From Bog-532 sp965277615 (GTDB lineage: Bacteria > Actinomycetota > Actinomycetes > Streptosporangiales > Streptosporangiaceae): a DNA stretch of 64,000 bases. The notes under the pieces were generated by a model that did no database searches, was not told where the DNA came from, and saw only the letters and a list, made by a program, of their open reading frames with translations. The translations under genes were made by a program, and so were the position numbers. Where the stretch lies: NCBI GenBank assembly GCA_965277615.1, contig CBDIDG010000005.1, forward strand, positions 186,001-250,000, read 5' to 3'. This document shows, piece by piece, positions 24,607 to 33,052 of this stretch (its first letter is position 1; every line of letters begins with the position of its first letter).

Positions 24607-26259
24607 TCAGACCGGGGAGCTGTCGTCGGATAGCCGCAGCCAGCGGTAGCCGTACCCAGCCAGCTTGATCTCCGGACCGATGGCGGTCGGCGATACCCCG
24701 TCGCCCAGGACCTCCACCACGTCCCGGCTGCAGGGCGAGATGCTCAGGTCATCGGGCAATTGAGCCGTGGCGGGCTCGGCCGACAGGTTGTGCAGGGTGA
24801 CGACACACCCATCCCGCCAGTGGTACTCGATGGCCAGCACGCGCGGGTCACCGACCGGGAGCGTCCGCCACTGGCCCCAGCCGAATTCCGGGCACTCGCG
24901 GCGGACCCGGATCGTGTTCGTCACCCAGGTGTGCAGCGAATCGGGCTGCTGCCGCTGGGCGGCTGCGTTGACGGTCTGGTAGCCGAACGGGCCGTCGGGC
25001 CGGGCCGGCCGGTACGTCTGGTCCGCGGTGGAGAAGCCACCGGCCGCGCGGTCGGACCACTGCATCGGGTTGCGGACGGCGAGCCGCCCGGGCAGGGACA
25101 GGTCCTCGCCCATGCCGAGCTCGTCCCCGTACATCAGAACCGGCGTGCCGGGCAGCGCCATGGTCAGCGCGAGCGCGAGCCGGATCCGGTGCGGATCGTT
25201 GCCGAGCATGGGTGCCAGCCGCCGGCGGATGCCCCGGCCGTACTCCCGGTGTTCCGGCTCGGGGGCGAAGGCCGCGAACACCTCCTCGCGCTCGTCGTCG
25301 CTGAGCATGCCCAGGTTCAGCTCGTCGTGATGCCGGCAGAAGTTGGCGAACTGGGCGTGCAGCGGGATGTCCGGGCGGTGGCCGAGCGCGTCGATCAGCG
25401 GCTGGGCCCGGCCGCGGGCGTGGGCCAGCCACTGGGCGGCGCAGGTGCGGAAGTCGAACAGCATCTGCACGCCGTCACCGTCGTCGATGGCGAAGTAGCG
25501 TTCCTGCTCCTCCGGGCTGACGTTGGCCTCGCCCAGCAGGATGGCGTCGCCTCGCCGCCGCTGCAGGAACTCGACCAGCGACTGCAGGTAGGAGACGGGC
25601 TTGTCGCGGGCCGGGGTGCCGATCGTCTCGATCATGAACTGCAGGGAGTCGACCCGGAAGCCCGCCACCCCCAGCTCCAGCCAGAAGCCCAGGACCTTGT
25701 CCATCTCGTCCCGCACGTCGGGCTCGGTGACGTTGAGGTCGGGCATGAAGTCGTAGTAGCGGTGCATGTACCACTGCCCGGCGGTCTCGTCGTAGGTCCA
25801 GGTGCTGTCCTGCTCGCCGGGAAACGCCACCTCGCTGGGCTCTTTCTGCTTCTCGTCGCTCCAGCGGTAGTAGTGCCGGTAGCGGGAGTCGCGGCTCTGC
25901 CGGGCCTGCTGGAACCAGGGGTGCTGGTTGCTGGTGTGGCTCAGCACCAGGTCGACCAGCACCCGCAGGCCCAGGTTGTCCGCGGTACGGATCAGCTCCA
26001 CGAAGTCACCCAGCGTCCCGAACCGGGGATCGACCGCGTAGTAATCGGTGATGTCGTACCCGTCGTCGCCGAGCGGCGACGGGTAGAACGGCATCAGCCA
26101 CACGGTGGTGGCGCCGAGCCGGGCCACGTAGTCGAGCCTGCGGGTCAGGCCGGCCAGGTCGCCGATGCCGTCCCCGTCGGAGTCCAGCCACGTCGCGACG
26201 TCGGCGCAGTACACGACGGCGTCTTTCCACCACAGGTCGCTGACGGCTTTGTCGGTCAT
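24607..26259 (-). CDS. GH13 alpha-amylase family glucosidase (trehalose synthase-like)
   Basis: This 550-residue (beta/alpha)8 glycosidase has the four conserved GH13 regions: DLVLSH, nucleophile Asp in GFRVDSLQFM, acid/base Glu in ILLGEANV, and the third Asp in CRHHDELN. The opening WWKDAVVYCADVATWLDSDGDGIGDLAGL and the sequence LGDDGYDITDYYAVDP resemble the trehalose synthase/oligo-1,6-glucosidase group. A C-terminal beta domain covers the last ~85 residues. There is no signal peptide, so it acts in the cytosol. I chose ATG 26259; an in-frame GTG nine codons upstream is possible, and neither has a strong Shine-Dalgarno. It is convergent with the DUF4855 gene, 6 bp away. Confidence 0.9.
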   Translation of the reverse strand: MTDKAVSDLWWKDAVVYCADVATWLDSDGDGIGDLAGLTRRLDYVARLGATTVWLMPFYPSPLGDDGYDITDYYAVDPRFGTLGDFVELIRTADNLGLRVLVDLVLSHTSNQHPWFQQARQSRDSRYRHYYRWSDEKQKEPSEVAFPGEQDSTWTYDETAGQWYMHRYYDFMPDLNVTEPDVRDEMDKVLGFWLELGVAGFRVDSLQFMIETIGTPARDKPVSYLQSLVEFLQRRRGDAILLGEANVSPEEQERYFAIDDGDGVQMLFDFRTCAAQWLAHARGRAQPLIDALGHRPDIPLHAQFANFCRHHDELNLGMLSDDEREEVFAAFAPEPEHREYGRGIRRRLAPMLGNDPHRIRLALALTMALPGTPVLMYGDELGMGEDLSLPGRLAVRNPMQWSDRAAGGFSTADQTYRPARPDGPFGYQTVNAAAQRQQPDSLHTWVTNTIRVRRECPEFGWGQWRTLPVGDPRVLAIEYHWRDGCVVTLHNLSAEPATAQLPDDLSISPCSRDVVEVLGDGVSPTAIGPEIKLAGYGYRWLRLSDDSSPV

Positions 26260-26401
26260 GCCGGACGGTGTGCCCACGCCCACCACGCTGTAACAGGACC
26301 GGGCACCCGGTTAGCCTGCGCCTGCACTGGTCGGAAGTCCGATTTTGTTGTGATTTAGGCGTTTTATGCTTCAGCTGGCTTTCGAAGCCAGCTTGGGACG
26401 C

Positions 26402-26431
26402 GGGCGTGCGGCGGGCGGGGGCCGCACGCCC
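26402..26431. terminator. GC-rich hairpin downstream of the HTH protein gene
   Basis: GGGCGTGCGGC (26402-26412) pairs perfectly with GCCGCACGCCC (26421-26431) around an 8-base loop. A second, smaller hairpin (AGCTGGCTT-TCG-AAGCCAGCT) follows at 26373-26393. Both lie just past the stop of the minus-strand gene that ends at 26486, but there is no T-tract. Confidence 0.45.
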
Positions 26432-26485
26432 CGGGCCAGGCTCGGCCTAGTCCAGTCCAGCCCGGCCCGGCCGGATCCAGGGCCG

Positions 26486-27418
26486 TCACCACTGCCAGGT
26501 GAACCCGACCACGGACTGCTCGATCGCGTCCAGCCGCTTGAACACGTAGCACGACGCGCGCAGCCCGCACTCGTCCCGCTCGATGATCTCCCCGTTCATG
26601 CCGTCCCACACGGCCCACCACACATGCCGCGGGATCTTGTCCGGATGGAATTCGACCCGCATGGACACGTTGTGCATGACCCGGCGGGATGCCCGGCGCA
26701 TCTCCGGCGGCGGCGGCGCGTCGTACTGGAACAGCGTGACGTAGGTCAGCGAGGTCTCGTCCCCCAGCGCCAGCGGCTCATCCAGCACGATGTCCAGCGC
26801 GAACAGCCCGCCGTCCAACGGGTAGAGGGGGCCACCCAGCCGGCCGCCCTCCTCGACCTCGACGGCCAGGGCGCTGGTGTCACAGCGGTAGGGATACCGG
26901 TCGAGCCGGGCCTCGGTCGCCTCGATGACCTGCTGGGTGCGATGCCAGGCCGGCCGCCCGTCCTGGCCCACGTAGTGGTGCTCGTGCACCGAGGTGGTGC
27001 GGTGCCGGGCCGGGCCGAGGGCCGCGGCGGCCTCCGGCGGCAGCGCGCTCGGGCCGGTCAGCACACGGATCTTGTCCGTACCGTCGTGGATCCGCCGGAG
27101 CCGGCTGCTGTCGGTCGGGCTGAACCCGAAGGCGTCGATGAACAGCTCCAGGGTGGCCCGGCTCAGCGTGTCACCCCGGAGGGCCCGCGACACCCGCTGC
27201 GGCAGCGAGTCGAGGCTGACGCCCTGGTACCGCAGCTGGGCCCGGTTGAGGTCGACAAACCGCTTCAGGACCTCGGTCACCGCGCGCTGGTGCACCTCGC
27301 CCGAGCGCTCCCGTTCCCGCTGGAACCGGACCCACCGGTCGCGGTAGTCACGCAGCAGCAGGTTCTGCAGGGCCAGGGCGGCCTGCTGCGCATGCGCGGA
27401 GGTGATCTCGCGGCCCAC
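26486..27418 (-). CDS. Hypothetical protein with N-terminal helix-turn-helix-like region
   Basis: This is a 310-residue soluble protein I do not recognise by family. Residues ~50-100 (LKRFVDLNRAQLRYQGVSLDSLPQRVSRALRGDTLSRATLELFIDAF) look like a XRE-type DNA-binding helix bundle. The C-terminal ~170 residues are a beta-rich sensor-like domain with conserved-looking aromatic residues (WHRTQQVIEA, LYPLDGGLFALDIVLDEP, VWWAVWDGM). The start is GTG at 27418. It is divergent from a membrane-protein gene, and a conserved palindromic element lies in the gap. A transcription-factor role is plausible but inferred. Confidence 0.65.
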   Translation of the reverse strand: MGREITSAHAQQAALALQNLLLRDYRDRWVRFQRERERSGEVHQRAVTEVLKRFVDLNRAQLRYQGVSLDSLPQRVSRALRGDTLSRATLELFIDAFGFSPTDSSRLRRIHDGTDKIRVLTGPSALPPEAAAALGPARHRTTSVHEHHYVGQDGRPAWHRTQQVIEATEARLDRYPYRCDTSALAVEVEEGGRLGGPLYPLDGGLFALDIVLDEPLALGDETSLTYVTLFQYDAPPPPEMRRASRRVMHNVSMRVEFHPDKIPRHVWWAVWDGMNGEIIERDECGLRASCYVFKRLDAIEQSVVGFTWQW

Positions 27419-27526
27419 GGCGCTTCCCGTCGATGCGAACTAGTTGCGACGTAGGCAACCTACGCCCGCCGGACCGCCCGGTCACGCAACATTTCGAAAA
27501 CACCACCAAGACGCCGCGCCGTCGTG

Positions 27527-27578
27527 AATATCGTGTGCAAAAACTGTCGTCAGGGCAGCAGTTTTTGCACACGCTATT
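27527..27578. repeat. Palindromic element, copy A
   Basis: CGTGTGCAAAAACTG (27532-27546) and CAGTTTTTGCACACG (27559-27573) are perfect inverted copies around a 12-base loop TCGTCAGGGCAG. With one mismatch the pairing extends to AATA/TATT at the ends. A second copy, with nearly the same loop and orientation, lies at 40201-40247. Confidence 0.9.
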
Positions 27579-27647
27579 GCGGAAACCCGGGGCGAGGTGG
27601 ATGTCGCGGGTAGTTCCGCCGGGGGGCATCGTCGGTAGGCTCCAGCT

Positions 27648-28469
27648 GTGCGGGGCCTGCCGGGCGGGCGTCCGGGCCGGGTGGCCTGGGCGGAGCGCCA
27701 TCTCATGTGGCTGTTCTGGGCCTGCGCGGCGGCGCTGACGCCCTGGGTCGCCTTTCTCTTTGTGACCCAGGTGCCGCGGGCCGAGGCACATCAGATCGGC
27801 CCGCTGGCCGTCGGCCTGATCCTGGCCATCATGGCAGGCCTTCTGCTGACGGCATGGACGTACTACCGGGGCTCCCCGCGGTCGGTCATGGCCGCCTCGT
27901 TCACCGCCGCGGCCACCTTCATCTCGGCCTGGTTCCGGGCTCTGACCCAGACGGGCGGTTCGCACTGGGCCGGCGCGATTCCGTTGTTCCTGGCCATGGT
28001 CGTCATCATCGTCGGGCTGTGCGTCCTGGCGATACGGCGCGACTTCTCGGCCAGCGCTGCGGCGCGCTGGCTGCCGATCGTGCTGGCCGTCGCGGCGCTC
28101 GCCCTGGTCCCCACCCTCGTCGTCGTGCTGACCGTAGTGCCGGAGGCCCAGACGGCTCACCACCTCAAGATCGCCTGGACTGGCCTCGACGTGTTCGAGG
28201 TGCTGGCCCTGGCCGCCACGGGATGGGCCCTGCAGCGCCGATCGGCCCTTACCGCCGTACCGGCGACGATCACCGGCACCCTGCTCGTCTGCGACGCCTG
28301 GATCAACATCGTCCCCGCCACCGGGGCGGCCTTCTACGAGGCGATGGCCATGGCCTGCGTCGAGCTTCCGCTGGCCGGTCTTAGCTTCTGGGTCGCCGCC
28401 CGCCACCCCGGGCCGTCCCGATCCGGCCGGGCCCGGCTCACAGGTACCGCGCCCGCAGCGTCCGCTTGA
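27648..28469 (+). CDS. Polytopic membrane protein of unknown function
   Basis: This 273-residue protein has about seven hydrophobic segments (for example LFWACAAALTPWVAFLFV, IGPLAVGLILAIMAGLLL, IPLFLAMVVIIVGLCVL, LPIVLAVAALALVP, TITGTLLVCDAWINIVP, and a final ELPLAGLSFWVAAR). It is therefore an integral inner-membrane protein. No transporter or enzyme signature is evident. The start is GTG at 27648; the first membrane segment begins about 20 residues later. It stands alone, convergent with the desaturase gene. Confidence 0.65.
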   Translation: MRGLPGGRPGRVAWAERHLMWLFWACAAALTPWVAFLFVTQVPRAEAHQIGPLAVGLILAIMAGLLLTAWTYYRGSPRSVMAASFTAAATFISAWFRALTQTGGSHWAGAIPLFLAMVVIIVGLCVLAIRRDFSASAAARWLPIVLAVAALALVPTLVVVLTVVPEAQTAHHLKIAWTGLDVFEVLALAATGWALQRRSALTAVPATITGTLLVCDAWINIVPATGAAFYEAMAMACVELPLAGLSFWVAARHPGPSRSGRARLTGTAPAASA

Positions 28470-28492
28470 GGATCTTGCCCGCCCCAGGCTAG

Positions 28493-29569
28493 TCAGGCTG
28501 GCGCGGGGGCCGCGCGGGTGGCCTTGCCGACCTGGTTGAGGTAGGTCAGGGCCTGAGCGTAGGAGACGAACAGGCTGGTTTCGGTGTAGGTCAGCCCGTG
28601 GTCGACGCAGAACGCGGCGATCAGGGGCTGGGCCCGGCGCAAGCTGGGCCGGGGCATCGACGGGAACAGGTGGTGCTCGATCTGGTAGTTCAGGCCGCCC
28701 AGGGCGTTATCGGTCAGCCAGCCGCCGCGGACGTTGCGGGAGGTCAGCACCTGCCGCTGCAGGAAGCCCACCTTGTCCCCGGGCGCCAGCACCGGCATGC
28801 CCTTGTGGTTGGGGGCGAACGAGCAGCCCAGGTAGAACCCGAACAGGCCCTGCTGGACGAGGATGAACACCACCGCCTTGACCGGCGGCAGGACCAGGAA
28901 CACCACGCTCAGGTAGGCCGCGAAGTGCAGGGCCAGCAGCGCGGTCTCAGCGGCGCGGCTGCGGATCGCCCGGGCCGACCGGCGCCGGGACAGGGCCCGG
29001 ATGCTGGAGGCGTGCAGGGACAGCCCCTCGGCCAGCAGCATCGGGGCCAGCAGCCAGGCCTGGTAGCGGAAGATGATGCGCCGCAGCCCGGCCGCGGCCC
29101 GGGCCCGGCCCCCGGAGAAGGCCAGCACGCCGATCATGATGTCGGGGTCTTCGTCTTCGGTGTTGGGGTGGGCGTGGTGCCGGTTGTGCTTGGACACCCA
29201 CCAGCCGTAGCTGAGCCCGATGGCCAGGTTGCCGCAGGCCACCCCGAGCACGTAGTTCCACTGACGGGAGGCGAAGATCTGCCGGTGCCCGGCGTCATGG
29301 CCGAGGAAACCGAGCTGGGCGAACACCACCGCCAGGAAGACCGCCACCGCCAGCTGCCACCAGGAGTTGCCCACCAGCACGAACAGGACCCAGCCCCCCA
29401 CCAGCGCCAGGAACGTGGCGGCGATCCGCCACCCGTACCAGGCCCGCCGCCGCTCCAGCAGCCCGGCCTTCCGTACCAGCCGCGACAATGCCGCGTACTC
29501 ACTGCCGGACGGCCCGTCGGGCGGGGAATTGGGGCTCGGGTCAGTGCCGAGAGCGAGAGGGGTGGACAC
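28493..29569 (-). CDS. Membrane fatty acid desaturase (acyl-lipid type)
   Basis: This is a 358-residue di-iron membrane desaturase. The three histidine boxes are visible: HDAGHRQ (box 1), HNRHHAHPN (box 2) and QIEHHLFP (box 3, with the Gln that typifies front-end or delta-6-like acyl-lipid desaturases). Paired hydrophobic segments lie between boxes 1 and 2 and before box 3. The start is GTG at 29569 with GAGGAG 8 bp upstream; the open frame before it is not needed. It introduces a double bond into membrane lipid acyl chains using electrons from ferredoxin or cytochrome. The wHTH gene upstream on the same strand is the likely regulator. Confidence 0.93.
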   Translation of the reverse strand: MSTPLALGTDPSPNSPPDGPSGSEYAALSRLVRKAGLLERRRAWYGWRIAATFLALVGGWVLFVLVGNSWWQLAVAVFLAVVFAQLGFLGHDAGHRQIFASRQWNYVLGVACGNLAIGLSYGWWVSKHNRHHAHPNTEDEDPDIMIGVLAFSGGRARAAAGLRRIIFRYQAWLLAPMLLAEGLSLHASSIRALSRRRSARAIRSRAAETALLALHFAAYLSVVFLVLPPVKAVVFILVQQGLFGFYLGCSFAPNHKGMPVLAPGDKVGFLQRQVLTSRNVRGGWLTDNALGGLNYQIEHHLFPSMPRPSLRRAQPLIAAFCVDHGLTYTETSLFVSYAQALTYLNQVGKATRAAPAPA

Positions 29570-29658
29570 CGATGGACTCCTCGAGGTCGTCGGGTATGGC
29601 CAGGTCAAAGAAGACACACGGGCAGGGCGCCGCTCGCTGTCCCGCAGGACAAACGGGA

Positions 29659-29961
29659 TCAATCGCGGCCCTGTTCCGGCACCGTGCTGGTGTGGCCGAG
29701 CAGGGCGACCAGCTCGCCGATGGTGGGCTGGCGGCTGGCGGGCTCCCGCAGCGGGCGCTCGGCCCGGATCTGGTAGCGGTTACGGCGGCCGTCTTTGACC
29801 TTGCTGACGTAGCCGTCGTGGATGAGGTCAGTAACGATGGTGTGGGCGCTGCGCTCGGTGATGCCCAGGGTGGCCGATATATCGCGCAGGCGGGCGCCCG
29901 GGTCCTCCGCGATACACAGCAGCACCCGGGCGTGGTTGGTGAGGAAACCCCAACTGCCCAT
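29659..29961 (-). CDS. Winged-helix transcriptional regulator next to the desaturase
   Basis: This 100-residue single-domain wHTH protein (MarR/ArsR-like) has helix 2 and recognition helix in DISATLGITERSAHTIVTDLIHDGYVSK, followed by the wing RRNRYQI. It lies 89 bp upstream of the desaturase and in the same direction, so it probably controls that gene and itself. No metal or redox ligand cluster is visible. The AT-rich segment beyond its start (29975-30020) probably holds its promoter. Confidence 0.82.
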   Translation of the reverse strand: MGSWGFLTNHARVLLCIAEDPGARLRDISATLGITERSAHTIVTDLIHDGYVSKVKDGRRNRYQIRAERPLREPASRQPTIGELVALLGHTSTVPEQGRD

Positions 29962-30399
29962 ACCGTGAGCATAGCCCCAATTCTAGAAATATTTTGCTAG
30001 TTTCTTTCTTCCGGTATAACGTGAAAAGAGAGGAGCGAGGCGGGTTGTCGGCCTGCTCATCGCGAACCAGAACTGAGGTGGCCCCACGTCCTTCCATTGC
30101 GGTGGCTGCGGGACTGCGACCCAGTTCGACACGAGCGAGCAGCGGTACGGATCGCTGGTCCGCCTCTTCCTCGATCAGCACGGGCAGTGCGGCAACGCCG
30201 TTGACATCACGGCAGCGTTGCGCGAACCGCACCACCCGATCTGTGGTTAAATTCAACGGTCGTAGTTTTTCTGTGTACGTGGCTGGTGCCGCGCTCGCGG
30301 ATGTACTTGCGGGCAGGTCCCGGCACACCGAACTGGTGAGGCTGCTGCCCGCGGCGGCTTCCCCGCACGGTGCGGGGACATGTTTCAAGGAGATATGTC
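29962..30399 (+). other. 438-bp gap: promoter of the wHTH gene and long leader of csp
   Basis: The left part is an AT-rich divergent promoter region. The frame 30077-30250 reads HCGGCGTATQFDTSEQRYGS and ends in TAA with no start codon, perhaps the tail of a lost small zinc-ribbon protein. The right part forms the leader of the cold-shock gene, with two hairpins just before its start. Confidence 0.5.
30361..30399 (+). promoter_or_regulatory. csp leader hairpins with the ribosome-binding site in a loop
   Basis: CCCCGCA-CGG-TGCGGGG (30361-30377) is a perfect stem. It is followed at once by GACAT (30377-30381) pairing with ATGTC (30395-30399), whose loop holds AAGGAG, the Shine-Dalgarno of csp. 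Both stems cannot use base 30377 together, so they may be weakly exclusive. This layout fits temperature-dependent exposure of the site, which is inferred. Confidence 0.5.
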
Positions 30400-30603
30400 A
30401 TGGCACAGGGAACTGTGAAGTGGTTCAACGCCGACAAGGGCTTTGGTTTCATCAGCAACGATGACAACAGCGCGGACGTGTTCGTTCACTTCTCCGCGAT
30501 CGAGTCCAGCGGTTACCGCAGCCTGAACGAGGACCAGCGGGTGGAGTTCGACATCACCCAGGGTCCGAAGGGCCCCCAGGCCGAGCGAGTCCGGCCTCTC
30601 TAA
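30400..30603 (+). CDS. cspA: Cold-shock protein (CspA family)
   Basis: This 67-residue OB-fold RNA chaperone has RNP1 (KGFGFIS, residues ~13-19) and RNP2 (VFVHF, ~30-34), matching actinobacterial CspA proteins in length. It starts at ATG 30400 behind AAGGAG. It binds single-stranded RNA and melts secondary structure in the cold. A 9-bp GC hairpin lies 20 bp after the stop. The DEAD-box helicase gene 257 bp downstream is a classic functional partner in cold adaptation. Confidence 0.96.
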   Translation: MAQGTVKWFNADKGFGFISNDDNSADVFVHFSAIESSGYRSLNEDQRVEFDITQGPKGPQAERVRPL

Positions 30604-30623
30604 GCCTGAACTACTGAGGGAGC

Positions 30624-30647
30624 GGCATCCGGATTCCGCCGGATGCC
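30624..30647 (+). terminator. Hairpin after csp
   Basis: GGCATCCGG (30624-30632) pairs perfectly with CCGGATGCC (30639-30647) around ATTCCG. No U-tract follows, so it may act as an mRNA 3'-stabiliser or a weak terminator before the helicase gene. Confidence 0.5.
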
Positions 30648-30860
30648 AGGAACGCGGGTGCCCCTGAGCCGCTCTGCGGCCGGGGACACCACCCTCTTTT
30701 TCTTCTTACCTGCCGACGCACCTGGCCCGGCAGCCTGAACGTGAACTACACGATTTAAGGCGCAGCCAGCACAACGCGCCGGTCGCACTGCTCCCTGGCG
30801 AGCCGGTTTCCACGGACGTGGCGGCCCATATGCGGCCACCCGAATCCAGGAGAAACCTCT

Positions 30861-32201
30861 ATGACCGTTCTGCCGGCCGAGCAATCGGCCCCAGTACGTC
30901 GCGGCCGAACCGGCGGTAAACCGCGCGCCGTCCCGCCCGTGGTCACCTTCGCCTCTGCGGGCGTGCCTCCGAAGCTGGTGGCGGCGCTGGCCGAGACGGG
31001 CATCGTCACACCGTTCCCGATCCAGGCGGCCACCCTGCCGGACGCGCTGGCTGGCCGGGACATCCTGGGGCGGGCGCAGACCGGTTCCGGCAAGACGCTC
31101 GGCTTCTCGATCCCGCTCGCGGCCCGGCTGGCCGACGGCTTCACCAGCGCCTGCCGCCCGCGCGGCCTCGTGCTGGTGCCGACGCGCGAGCTGGCCAGCC
31201 AGGTCCAGGCCGTCCTCGTGCCACTGGCCGAGGCGGCCGGGCTGGCCGTCGCCGCGATCTACGGCGGTGTGCCGCAGAATCCTCAGGTCGCGGCGCTGCG
31301 CAACCGGGCCGACATCGTCATCGCCTGCCCGGGACGCCTGGCCGACCTGATCGAGCAGGGCCACTGCCACCTCGGTGACGTAGAGATCACCGTGGTGGAC
31401 GAGGCCGACCACATGGCCGATCTCGGGTTCCTGCCCGTGGTCCGCCGGCTGCTGGATGCGACCCCGGCCGAGGGCCAGCGGATGCTGTTCTCCGCGACCC
31501 TCGACCACGCCGTGGACGTCCTCGTCCGGCGCTTCATGAACGACCCGGCCCGGCACAACGCCGACCCGGCCGAAGCGCCAGCCGCGATTATCCACCACCT
31601 GCTCACGGTCACGCCGGCCGACCGCATCGGCGTGCTGGCCGCCATCACTGGGGGCGCGGGCCGCTCACTGGTCTTCACCCGGACCAAGGATGGCGCGCAC
31701 CACCTCGCCCGGCAGCTGACCCGGGCGGGCATCCCCGCCGGTGAGCTGCACGGCAATCTGACTCAGAGTTCTCGCGAACGCAACCTCGCGGCCTTCGCGG
31801 CCGGGGAAGTCCGGGTCATGGTCGCGACCGACATCGCCGCCCGGGGCATCCACGTGGACGGCATCGACCTGGTCGTCCACGCCGACCCGCCCACCGAACA
31901 CAAGGCCTATCTGCACCGGGCCGGGCGGACCGCCCGGGCCGGCGCCGACGGAGTGGTGATCACGCTGCAGAATCCGGCCCAGGCCGGTGAGGTGCGAGCC
32001 ATGATGCGCAAGGCCCATGTGGTCCCGCTGGCCGCCACCGTCACCCCGCAATCAGCCCTGCTGCGTTCGATCGCCGGTGACCCCGTTACGCCGGTGCAGC
32101 GGCCAGCGCGCGCCGTCCACCCGGTGGCCGCCGCACCCGTCCAGGCCACCGGTCGCGGCGCCGCAGCGCTGTCCGCCGGTTTCCGCGGCCGGCGCCGGTG
32201 A
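30861..32201 (+). CDS. DEAD-box ATP-dependent RNA helicase
   Basis: This is a 446-residue RNA helicase with all core motifs: Q motif (PFPIQAATLP), Walker A AQTGSGKT (residues 72-79), PTRELA, motif II VDEADHM, motif III FSAT, and motif VI HRAGRTARAG. The short C-terminal tail is Ala/Arg-rich. It unwinds RNA during ribosome assembly or mRNA turnover, and its place behind csp suggests a cold-adaptation role. The start is ATG 30861 with AGGAG 10 bp upstream. Two small genes follow closely on the same strand. Confidence 0.95.
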   Translation: MTVLPAEQSAPVRRGRTGGKPRAVPPVVTFASAGVPPKLVAALAETGIVTPFPIQAATLPDALAGRDILGRAQTGSGKTLGFSIPLAARLADGFTSACRPRGLVLVPTRELASQVQAVLVPLAEAAGLAVAAIYGGVPQNPQVAALRNRADIVIACPGRLADLIEQGHCHLGDVEITVVDEADHMADLGFLPVVRRLLDATPAEGQRMLFSATLDHAVDVLVRRFMNDPARHNADPAEAPAAIIHHLLTVTPADRIGVLAAITGGAGRSLVFTRTKDGAHHLARQLTRAGIPAGELHGNLTQSSRERNLAAFAAGEVRVMVATDIAARGIHVDGIDLVVHADPPTEHKAYLHRAGRTARAGADGVVITLQNPAQAGEVRAMMRKAHVVPLAATVTPQSALLRSIAGDPVTPVQRPARAVHPVAAAPVQATGRGAAALSAGFRGRRR

Positions 32202-32207
32202 TGCGCC

Positions 32208-32435
32208 ATGGCTGACCGCGCCCGCCCCCGGCGCTTCATCGCTGGAAGCCCGTTCAACAAGCCGGCCGTAGACGAGCCTCCCGCCGAGGAGTACGCCGTT
32301 GCGGACCGGGTGACCCACGACCGGTACGGCCTCGGCCGGGTCGTGGCCCTCGAGGACGAGTCCTCCCTAATCGTCGACTTCGGCTCGCGGGTGACCCGTA
32401 TCCGGCTGCCATGCCCGAGGATGACCAAGCTCTGA
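32208..32435 (+). CDS. Small protein with a UvrD-C/tudor-like beta-barrel motif
   Basis: This 75-residue protein has a motif VADRVTHDRYGLGRVVALEDES, which resembles the small barrel found at the C-terminus of UvrD/PcrA and in CarD-like proteins; such barrels contact RNA polymerase or nucleic acid. It starts 7 bp after the helicase stop, so the two are almost certainly co-transcribed. A role as a helicase partner is inferred from adjacency. Confidence 0.65.
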   Translation: MADRARPRRFIAGSPFNKPAVDEPPAEEYAVADRVTHDRYGLGRVVALEDESSLIVDFGSRVTRIRLPCPRMTKL

Positions 32436-32466
32436 CCCAGCGCCCCTGACCGACCGGAGGATGATC

Positions 32467-32724
32467 ATGAGTGACTTCTACGGGATCGCGCCGGGGGCCA
32501 TTCCGGGCTTCGCCGAAAGCGGCTCCGGGCATTTCATGAGCGTGGCTGGCCTGCCCAAGGCCACCGTGCAGCACATGCTGGGTTTCATGGAGAAGCTGCA
32601 GGCCATGCACCGGACCGACCCGCTCGCGTTCGAGGTGTGCGTGCGGCACGTCGCCTCGGTCATCGAGGATCAGCGCCGGCAGGAAGGCCAGGACGACCCG
32701 CGCGAGGACGAGGCCGCCGAGTAG
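32467..32724 (+). CDS. Small hypothetical protein
   Basis: This is an 85-residue acidic protein of unknown family, mostly helical in appearance (KATVQHMLGFMEKLQAMHRTD, CVRHVASVIEDQRRQ), with an Asp/Glu-rich tail. I chose the second ATG (32467) because CCGGAGG then has a 6-bp spacing; the first ATG touches the Shine-Dalgarno. It is the third gene of the helicase group. Confidence 0.6.
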   Translation: MSDFYGIAPGAIPGFAESGSGHFMSVAGLPKATVQHMLGFMEKLQAMHRTDPLAFEVCVRHVASVIEDQRRQEGQDDPREDEAAE

Positions 32725-32739
32725 CCCAGCTCCGGCTGG

Positions 32740-32961
32740 TTACAGAACGGCGCCGCGCGGGGCCGCCTCCAGGGTGGCGACACCCCGGCTGTAGAGGACC
32801 AGGAGCCGGCCCCCGTGCCGGCAGCGCAGCGCGCCGTCAGCTTGGGCCAGGATCGCGACGACGTTTTCCAGCGCATCATCGGCTGTGCCTCCTGGCTCGT
32901 CGTAGGAGACGTCCAGGTGTTCGCCGCCGATGAGGCGGACGCGCAGCACGATCTCGGCCAT
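32740..32961 (-). CDS. Small hypothetical protein
   Basis: This 73-residue protein starts MAEIVLRVRLIGGEHLDVSY, suggesting a beta-strand pair followed by a helix (DDALENVVAILAQAD) and two more strands (GGRLLVLYSRGVATLEAAP). I chose ATG 32961 because AAGGTG precedes it; an open frame before it has no such site. It is convergent with the helicase group and 91 bp from the peroxidase stop. The function is unknown. Confidence 0.6.
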   Translation of the reverse strand: MAEIVLRVRLIGGEHLDVSYDEPGGTADDALENVVAILAQADGALRCRHGGRLLVLYSRGVATLEAAPRGAVL

Positions 32962-33052
32962 GATCCCGCACCTTAGACCCTGCGCGGCCAGCGGCCAAGG
33001 GCAGCACTGGCCGGCCTTGTACGTCACTTGGGCGCCACCGGCAGCGCCGCGG

